Below are positions 58,758 to 64,000 of a stretch of 64,000 nucleotides of DNA, piece by piece; within the stretch, counting starts at the first letter, position 1, and the number at the start of each line of letters is the position of its first letter. This DNA is from Ralstonia pickettii (GTDB taxonomy: Bacteria; Pseudomonadota; Gammaproteobacteria; Burkholderiales; Burkholderiaceae): NCBI RefSeq assembly GCF_000607165.1, contig NZ_JFZG01000008.1, positions 620,001 through 684,000 on the forward strand, given 5' to 3'. The translations under genes were made by a program, and so were the position numbers. Below the pieces are notes generated by a model that worked only from the letters and a program-made list of their open reading frames with translations, searched no databases and was not told the origin of the DNA.

Positions 58758-59335
58758 TGCCTCGCCTACTTCTCGCGGCCTTCGTCTTTTATTGCGCATT
58801 CGCTTCCAGTCAAGCGAATGCATTGTCACAGTTTAGTCGTGCATGTCGGTTTGGCGATATTCCCCGCGCGCTTCAAGAGCCGGCGGCTGTGTTCTTCGTG
58901 TTGCTGGGTGCCCCCGCCAACACAGTGAATTTGCCGTGGCGGATAGAGAAGGAAAGTCACTGGATCCTTGAATCCATCACCACAGACTACGGCGCAGTCA
59001 GGTATTACCTGTTTGCCTCATCAACCCTATATCGATACCGCCCGGGGGAGGGAAAGTATGTTGTTGGTGAGACCCGCTATTCCCGCTGGGCGGCCCAGCG
59101 ACCGAGCGACGCGGTGCTGAAGGACTCTAGGCTGCAGATATTCCTACATAACCGAGGGACCTTGTATAGCGCTCGAGCAGGACATCCGGCCATTTACGAC
59201 GTGATCGAAGGGCCCACCGCACGCGTCGGCGGAACTCATTGGCTTTACGACCCGTTCATACAGGAGACGAGGCCGCTGGCGAAAACGAAGGCCACTGACT
59301 GCAACTTGGCGGAATGGGGTTTTGAAACGCGATGA
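58757..59335 (+). CDS. Exported protein of unknown function (192 aa)
   Basis: This 192-aa protein has a signal peptide (PRLLLAAFVFYCAFASSQANA). The mature part includes RYYLFASSTLYRYRPGEGKY and VGGTHWLYDPFIQETRPLAK. A pair of cysteines (near the mature start and at DCNLAEW) may form a disulfide. Its start overlaps the previous stop codon (TAATG) and its end overlaps the next start. No family recognised. Confidence 0.7.
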   Translation: MPRLLLAAFVFYCAFASSQANALSQFSRACRFGDIPRALQEPAAVFFVLLGAPANTVNLPWRIEKESHWILESITTDYGAVRYYLFASSTLYRYRPGEGKYVVGETRYSRWAAQRPSDAVLKDSRLQIFLHNRGTLYSARAGHPAIYDVIEGPTARVGGTHWLYDPFIQETRPLAKTKATDCNLAEWGFETR

Positions 59336-60108
59336 AATATTTTTTGACGATGGGTGTGATTGGTTTCGCTGTTGCAGCCGCAGTCTATTGGTACGAAGGG
59401 AGCTTTCAGCACTACCGGGCGCCCGGCTATGTCCCAAACCAGTGTCTGAGTCGAATCCAATCTGGTGAAGCTTGTATTCAGTGGGATATCACCAACGAAG
59501 AACGCCAGATTTTGATGGGGGACAACGTCTTTGATGCATCCGGCTACGTACGTAATCGTGGTCGCGATGAATATCTCAGCCTGCTCGATACTGCGGAAAA
59601 TGAAGCGAAGCGTGTAGCGCAGAAGCCGCGTGAGGGAGACCAGAAGGTCACTGACGAGGCCCTCAGATGCATGCCACATGGGAGCAAGTTGGTAGGCGCG
59701 ATCCCAGAGCAACCCGGAATCTGGTCCGCGGTGTACTCAGTCGACAACGGGAAAAGGCGTCTGCTTTTAGGGCGTTCTGATTTCTGGGCATATGGAGGTC
59801 AGTCTGGGAAGTTTGGCCTCACGCTCAAGTTCTCGGTCCATAAGAATCCCGCAAGCTTGATGCTGTCATGGGGGCGACGTGACGGCCCCGCGCTCTGGGA
59901 CGTCGGCTGGGTTCGGGACGGCGTGAGCTTTCGCGTGACCGTGGAAGATTCGGTCAAGAACGATCAGCCTGTGCATTACCAACCCGGTCAGTTGATTCAA
60001 CTGGCTGAAGCGATTGACACGATATGCCATTGGCCACGAGGAGAGCTCCCAAATGAGGGCATCTCTCAACCTTTTGACGTCCCCTCACTCGAAGGCCCCC
60101 CTGCATGA
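59332..60108 (+). CDS. Membrane-anchored protein of unknown function (258 aa)
   Basis: This 258-aa protein has one N-terminal signal-anchor (YFLTMGVIGFAVAAAVYWY). The remainder is predicted to be periplasmic, with YSVDNGKRRLLLGRSDFWAY and LTLKFSVHKNPASLMLSWGR in the middle and conserved-looking Cys residues (NQCLSRIQ, ALRCMPHG, DTICHWP). It is the last gene of the coupled four-gene cassette. It may anchor the other three exported proteins to the inner membrane. This is inference. Confidence 0.7.
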   Translation: MKYFLTMGVIGFAVAAAVYWYEGSFQHYRAPGYVPNQCLSRIQSGEACIQWDITNEERQILMGDNVFDASGYVRNRGRDEYLSLLDTAENEAKRVAQKPREGDQKVTDEALRCMPHGSKLVGAIPEQPGIWSAVYSVDNGKRRLLLGRSDFWAYGGQSGKFGLTLKFSVHKNPASLMLSWGRRDGPALWDVGWVRDGVSFRVTVEDSVKNDQPVHYQPGQLIQLAEAIDTICHWPRGELPNEGISQPFDVPSLEGPPA

Positions 60109-60132
60109 AGCAGACTTCAGGCCGGCCGACGG

Positions 60133-61086
60133 TTACAACGTAATACGCTCCAGCGTCCGCCGCGATGCCTCATCCGCCGGATAGAAGCACTCGATGCGCA
60201 TCTCCTGCAGCCCGGCATCGCGCGGGGTGCCCAGCGTGGTGAGCGTGGAGAACAGCGAGATCGTCACGCCGTCGCGCTGCAGTGAAATGGGCAGGAACGG
60301 CGGCGGATCGCCGGCATCGTGCGCGTGCGTGGCGGGGGCTGCCGGCGCATCCGCCGCATCGAACAGCGCCGGTTGCATTGCGCGGATGTCGTGCAGCAGC
60401 CGCTGCGTGGCAGGGTCGATGGCTTGCAGCGCCAGTTCCTGCCGCACGCGCCGGGCGAGGTAGCGGCCGACAACGTCACGGTTGGCGATGGCCGGCCACA
60501 GCGCGGTCGGGTCGAATACCAGTTTCATCATGTTGACGGCACCGGGTGCGCCTTCGGACCGGTCGTCGCCGATGGCCCAGCGCATCAGGCGGCGATGCGC
60601 GGCATTGGCATCCAGCACATGCCAGAAACGGTCGAGCACGATGGCCGGATACGGTGCCTGCTTGTCGAGGATCAGCTTCACCGCATGGCGCACCGCCTGC
60701 ATCATCGGCGAGGCCTCATCGGCCGGTGTGGCGAGGCCCTGCTCGGAATAGGCGGGGGCGAAACCGGCCGCCAGCAGCATCTGGTTGCGATGGCGCAGCG
60801 GCACGTTCAGCTCCTCTGCCAGTTGCAGGATCATGTTCCGGCTGGGCGCCGCGCGCGCGGATTCCAGAAAGCTCACGTGCCGTTGCGATACGCCCGCTGC
60901 CAGGGCCAGCGCCAGTTGGCTATACCCGCGCCGCGTGCGCCAGAAGCGCAGCAACTGCGGAAAGCGCGACAGCGCTGCTTCGGGCGGCTCAATCGCCACT
61001 GGGGCGGCATCGGCGTCTTCAAGCATGAGGGTGTCGTCGGTGGCGGACAAGGACGAGGATGATGAGGCAGGCTTGGCGGATGTCAT
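60133..61086 (-). CDS. XRE regulator with MmyB-like ligand-binding domain
   Basis: This 317-aa regulator has an HTH at about residues 45-95 (RRGYSQLALALAAGVSQRHV) and a C-terminal MmyB-type ligand-binding domain (PAIVLDRFWHVLDANAAHRR, ISLFSTLTTLGTPRDAGLQE). In the family this is a PAS-like domain proposed to bind fatty acids. It is divergent from the alpha/beta hydrolase, which it may control. The N-terminal 40 residues are low-complexity and the true start could be further in (Met21). Confidence 0.9.
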   Translation of the reverse strand: MTSAKPASSSSSLSATDDTLMLEDADAAPVAIEPPEAALSRFPQLLRFWRTRRGYSQLALALAAGVSQRHVSFLESARAAPSRNMILQLAEELNVPLRHRNQMLLAAGFAPAYSEQGLATPADEASPMMQAVRHAVKLILDKQAPYPAIVLDRFWHVLDANAAHRRLMRWAIGDDRSEGAPGAVNMMKLVFDPTALWPAIANRDVVGRYLARRVRQELALQAIDPATQRLLHDIRAMQPALFDAADAPAAPATHAHDAGDPPPFLPISLQRDGVTISLFSTLTTLGTPRDAGLQEMRIECFYPADEASRRTLERITL

Positions 61087-61199
61087 GCCACCTATTGAAG
61101 CAGAGTCAGGTAGCTGCCGCGATTACCTGTCGCGTAATTGTGACCGCAACGGGCGGCGCCAATACTGAGCCTATCCCGAGACTCCCGAGCGGAGTGCCC

Positions 61200-62120
61200 A
61201 TGCAGCGCGAACCGATCGACTACCCCGCCGATGCCCTTCCCACCCGCGACGACCGCGTCCGCACAGCCGACGGCTGGACGCTGCCCGTGACCGTCACCAG
61301 CCCTGGGCTGGGTGCGCACGGCACGGTGGTGATCTGCTCGGCGCTGGGCGTGCCACGCCAGTTCTACGCGGCGTTTGCGCGTGCCCTGTGCCTGGCGGGC
61401 TGGCGTGTGGTGACGTTCGACTACCGCGGCATTGGCGAGGCGGTCGCGACCGGTCCGGGCACCCCGCGCTTTGCCGATTGGGGCCGGCAGGACATCGACG
61501 CCGTGCTGAAATGGGTGCACGACACGCTCGTCCCCGAGGGCTGCAGCGGCCGCAAGCTGGTGGTGCTCGGCCACAGCGCGGGCGGCCAACTGGCGGGGCT
61601 GGCACCGCACATCGTGCATGCCGATGCGCTGGCGCACGTAGCGGTGCCGCTGGCAGATGCGCGGCTGTGGCCGTGGCGCGGGCCGCTGGCCCGTCCGCAA
61701 TTTGCTTGGCTGCTGCGTGTGCGGATTCCCTTGGCGGTGGCGCGCGTGCGCGGTGGCATGCTGCCGCTCGCGGCCGTCGGCATGGGGCCGATGTCGATTC
61801 CGGCCGCCATCCTGGGCGATTGGGCGCGCTTTGCCCGCCTGCGCGGCTACATCTTCGCGCCGCGCACCGGGCTGGATACCTCGCGTTATCCGAGGCTCGC
61901 CGTGCCGCTGCTCGCCTGGGGTTTTGACGATGACCCGTTGGCACCGGCTAACGCCATCGATGCGCTGGTCGCACAGTTTCCCGCCACGCGCGTGACGCGC
62001 CGACAAATGGGCGGCGCAGCATTGGGTGCAAAGGGTGTCGGCCACATGGGCTTCTTCCGGGCATCGTCCGGTGCGCCATGGTGGCGTGAAACCGTGGCGT
62101 GGCTCGATGCCCTGGCCTGA
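61200..62120 (+). CDS. Alpha/beta hydrolase (serine esterase type)
   Basis: This 306-aa enzyme has nucleophile elbow GHSAGGQ with Ser126. A likely acid is in WGFDDDPLAP and a His near the end is in GVGHMGFF. The pattern and length match COG4757-type predicted esterases. It is divergent from the XRE/MmyB regulator. The start at 61200 was chosen because the preceding GGAGTG is a good ribosome binding site. Confidence 0.88.
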   Translation: MQREPIDYPADALPTRDDRVRTADGWTLPVTVTSPGLGAHGTVVICSALGVPRQFYAAFARALCLAGWRVVTFDYRGIGEAVATGPGTPRFADWGRQDIDAVLKWVHDTLVPEGCSGRKLVVLGHSAGGQLAGLAPHIVHADALAHVAVPLADARLWPWRGPLARPQFAWLLRVRIPLAVARVRGGMLPLAAVGMGPMSIPAAILGDWARFARLRGYIFAPRTGLDTSRYPRLAVPLLAWGFDDDPLAPANAIDALVAQFPATRVTRRQMGGAALGAKGVGHMGFFRASSGAPWWRETVAWLDALA

Positions 62121-62144
62121 GCCGTCCTTTGCGGTTCCGCGCGC

Positions 62145-62942
62145 TTAGAACGTGTAGACGACGCCCGTACCGCCAAAGTAACTCTGCTTGTTCTGCACGA
62201 TCGGGCTCTTCGCCGCGTTGCCCAAGAGGCGCGAGGTGCCGATCGCCGTCTGCACCGCCCAATGGCGCGAAAACTCGTGCGTCCAGGCCACCGTGAGCGT
62301 GGCGGCTTGCAGGCCGCTGCCCGCGCTGTACTGGGCGAAGCCGCTGTTGGCCGACTGCTGCGGCGTCACCCCGAAGTACGTCTGCATGTACTTGCTGGAG
62401 CCGAAATGCAGGCTCGGGCTGACGGTGATCTTGTCGCTGCCCCAGCTCACGACCGGCGCCGCCACGTCAATGTGGCCCGACCAGCCGCGCTCGCGGTTGG
62501 TGATGGGCACTTCCAGCGTGGCGCTGCCCGTGGTGTCGCCGATGAGCTTGCCGCCCACCGTGACCACGCCCAGCAGCGAGCCCTTGACGGTGCCCATGCC
62601 CTTGAGATGGTCCGAGCCGGGGCGCCCGTAGCGGTTGGTGTCGGAGCGGCCGGGGTCGTACGACAGCGCGGCCGAGGCGAACATGCCGTTCAGGAAGCGG
62701 ATGGCATAGCCCGCGCCGCCCTGGGTCGGGTCGATGAACCAGCCGTTGCCGAAATCTGCCCGCAAGCCGGGGCCGGCCGTCACGGTGTACTCCTTGCCGC
62801 CCTGGTAGCGCGGCGCTACACCCGCGTTGAGCGACAGCGAATACGACGCATCGTCGGCATACACCGAAGAGGGCGACAGCCACATGCCCGAGAGCGCGGC
62901 CAGATAAGCGATGGAGAACCGGGGGGAGAGACGATTGAGCAC
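62145..62942 (-). CDS. MipA/OmpV-family outer-membrane protein
   Basis: This 265-aa beta-barrel protein has a signal peptide (FSIAYLAALSGMWLSPSSVYA) and the MipA/OmpV pattern: LNAGVAPRYQGGKEYTVTAG, GPGLRADFGNGWF and a C-terminal GGTGVVYTF. It starts at a GTG (62942) with AGAGGT upstream. The longer frame runs into the divergent gene. MipA-type proteins form a scaffold for murein enzymes or an outer-membrane response to stress. It lies divergent to an OmpR-type two-component system. Confidence 0.9.
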   Translation of the reverse strand: MLNRLSPRFSIAYLAALSGMWLSPSSVYADDASYSLSLNAGVAPRYQGGKEYTVTAGPGLRADFGNGWFIDPTQGGAGYAIRFLNGMFASAALSYDPGRSDTNRYGRPGSDHLKGMGTVKGSLLGVVTVGGKLIGDTTGSATLEVPITNRERGWSGHIDVAAPVVSWGSDKITVSPSLHFGSSKYMQTYFGVTPQQSANSGFAQYSAGSGLQAATLTVAWTHEFSRHWAVQTAIGTSRLLGNAAKSPIVQNKQSYFGGTGVVYTF

Positions 62943-63135
62943 GTAGGACCTCTTGTTGGACCTCTTGAGAGAGAGCCCGCAGTCTGGCGAGGTGCCGCAC
63001 GCACGTCTGTCTGGAAATTGCCGGGAAGTTGTGCGCAATTGTGCGCGAGTGTCTGCAAGTTTCTCCACGCCATCCGCTCGCAAGGCCATCGCCGTACACT
63101 GCGCGCCAACACAAGAAGAAACGGGGGTACGAGCG

Positions 63136-63876
63136 ATGACGGCGATGACCGACGAGCCGCTCAAGACCAAGGTGCTGCTGATCGAAGACGACGACCGTCT
63201 CGCGCAGCTCGTCAGCGAATACCTGGGCAACTATGAATTTGCAGTCGAAGTGGTGCGCCGTGGCGACATCGCCGTGGCTGCCGTGCGCGAACACCACCCT
63301 GCGCTGGTGATCCTCGACCTGATGCTGCCGCACATGGACGGCATGGAAGTGTGCCGGCGCATCCGCGCGTTCTCGCGCGTGCCGGTGCTGATCCTGACCG
63401 CGCGCGTGGATACGTACGACCAGGTGGCCGGGCTGGAGATCGGCGCCGACGACTACGTGCTCAAGCCGATCGAGCCGCGCTTGCTCGTTGCCCGGGCCCG
63501 CGCGCTGCTGCGCCGTTCGGTGCCGGCCATGTCGACGTCCGAGCCGGTGGCGCCGCGCGACGACACGCTTGTCTTTGGCGAACTCGCCATCTCGCCACCC
63601 AACCGCACCGTCACCTGGCGCGGCCAGCCGGTCGACCTCAAGACGGCGGAGTTCAATCTGCTGCTGATCCTCGCGCGCGCCGCCGGCACCGTGCTCAGCC
63701 GCGACGACATCCTCAAGCAGTTGCGCGGCATCGAGTTCGACGGGCTGGATCGAACCGTCGACTCAGGCATCTCGCGCCTGCGCCGCCGCTTTGGCGACGC
63801 CTCGCCCGAGCCGCACAAGATCAAGACGATCTGGGGGCGCGGCTATCTGTTCAGCCCGTCGGCGTGGGAGGACTGA
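63136..63876 (+). CDS. OmpR/PhoB-type response regulator (RstA-like)
   Basis: This 246-aa regulator has a receiver domain with D-D near residue 19, phospho-acceptor Asp in VILDLMLPHMDG and Lys in YVLKPIEPRL. The C-terminal winged helix (about 140-240) has VDLKTAEFNLLLILARAAGT and FDGLDRTVDSGISRLRRRFG. It is followed three bases later by its sensor kinase and is divergent from MipA/OmpV, which is its likely target. Confidence 0.93.
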   Translation: MTAMTDEPLKTKVLLIEDDDRLAQLVSEYLGNYEFAVEVVRRGDIAVAAVREHHPALVILDLMLPHMDGMEVCRRIRAFSRVPVLILTARVDTYDQVAGLEIGADDYVLKPIEPRLLVARARALLRRSVPAMSTSEPVAPRDDTLVFGELAISPPNRTVTWRGQPVDLKTAEFNLLLILARAAGTVLSRDDILKQLRGIEFDGLDRTVDSGISRLRRRFGDASPEPHKIKTIWGRGYLFSPSAWED

Positions 63877-63879
63877 ACC

Positions 63880-64000
63880 GTGCTCAAGTCGTTACTGAAG
63901 CTGTACGCAATGGTCGTGGTGGCCGCGGCGCTGGCACTTATCGGCGTCAACAAGTCGTTCGTCTGGCTGTTCCACGACACACTCACCCACGGCGAGCGCG
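63880..64000 (+). CDS. Sensor histidine kinase (RstB-like), truncated by window edge
   Basis: Only the N-terminus is visible: a GTG start, VLKSLLKLYAMVVVAAALAL as the first transmembrane helix and the start of a periplasmic part (FVWLFHDTLTHGER). Its position directly after an OmpR-type regulator, three bases from the stop, identifies it as the partner kinase. The kinase domains lie beyond the window. Confidence 0.75.
   Translation, partial: MLKSLLKLYAMVVVAAALALIGVNKSFVWLFHDTLTHGER

Noticed and set aside
1-64000. CRISPR arrays, insertion sequences and rRNA genes
   Set aside because: No regularly spaced direct repeats with spacers, no transposase-like frame and no rRNA sequence were seen.

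Overview
The window is GC-rich beta-proteobacterial DNA, most consistent with Ralstonia or a close relative. The reasons are the overall gene style, a Ralstonia/Burkholderia-type porin, a MipA/RstAB-like locus, and a P2-type prophage of the kind known in Ralstonia next to a tRNA-Arg(CCG). The genus is inferred from gene content and was not checked against any database.

Positions 1 to about 30450 are most of a P2-like (myovirus) prophage. The left edge cuts the large terminase gene, so the portal gene and the far attachment site lie outside. From the left: head genes P(-), O N M L X; lysis genes (two holin-like membrane proteins, an N-acetylmuramidase, an Rz/Rz1 pair with Rz1 nested inside Rz); tail completion R and S; an antisense HEPN-like cargo gene in the classical P2 orf30 position; baseplate V W J I; fibre H and G; sheath FI and tube FII; E and E' with a preserved -1 frameshift site; tape measure T; U and D. 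Four dyads of the form TGT-N13-ACA mark probable Ogr-type late promoters upstream of O, V, FI and com. A Mu-like com/DNA methyltransferase pair follows D.

The lysogeny region is at 21.4-23.3 kb. An XRE repressor reads leftward and is followed in the same direction by three small genes (a DUF6864-like protein, a two-TM protein and a single-TM protein). These are visibly richer in A/T than the structural genes and look like lysogenic-conversion or defence cargo. To the right, an early operon starts with three small ribbon-helix-helix-like proteins and an Ogr zinc-finger activator, then small unknown genes, a 925-aa Toprim primase/helicase, an iteron-like cluster built on TCCAC(A/G)GGT (candidate origin), an excisionase-like HTH protein and a tyrosine integrase that abuts tRNA-Arg(CCG).

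From about 30.45 kb the DNA looks chromosomal. It carries a membrane-anchored dihaem cytochrome c5-like protein, a tandem pair of related exported proteins, a MerR regulator, and a leftward four-gene operon (Baeyer-Villiger-type monooxygenase, SDR, alpha/beta hydrolase, metal-dependent hydrolase). It also carries a BvgS/EvgS-like hybrid kinase with its NarL-type regulator, a CDF metal exporter, a secreted beta-rich protein, a tandem pair of small paralogues, a GST, an MFS exporter, an MscS-family channel, a palindromic repeat cluster, a porin, an RpiR regulator, and a PepSY-TM protein behind a Fur box. At 57.8-60.1 kb there is a compact four-gene cassette of exported or membrane proteins of unknown function. 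The window ends with an XRE/MmyB regulator, an alpha/beta hydrolase, a MipA/OmpV outer-membrane protein and a divergent OmpR-type two-component system cut by the right edge.
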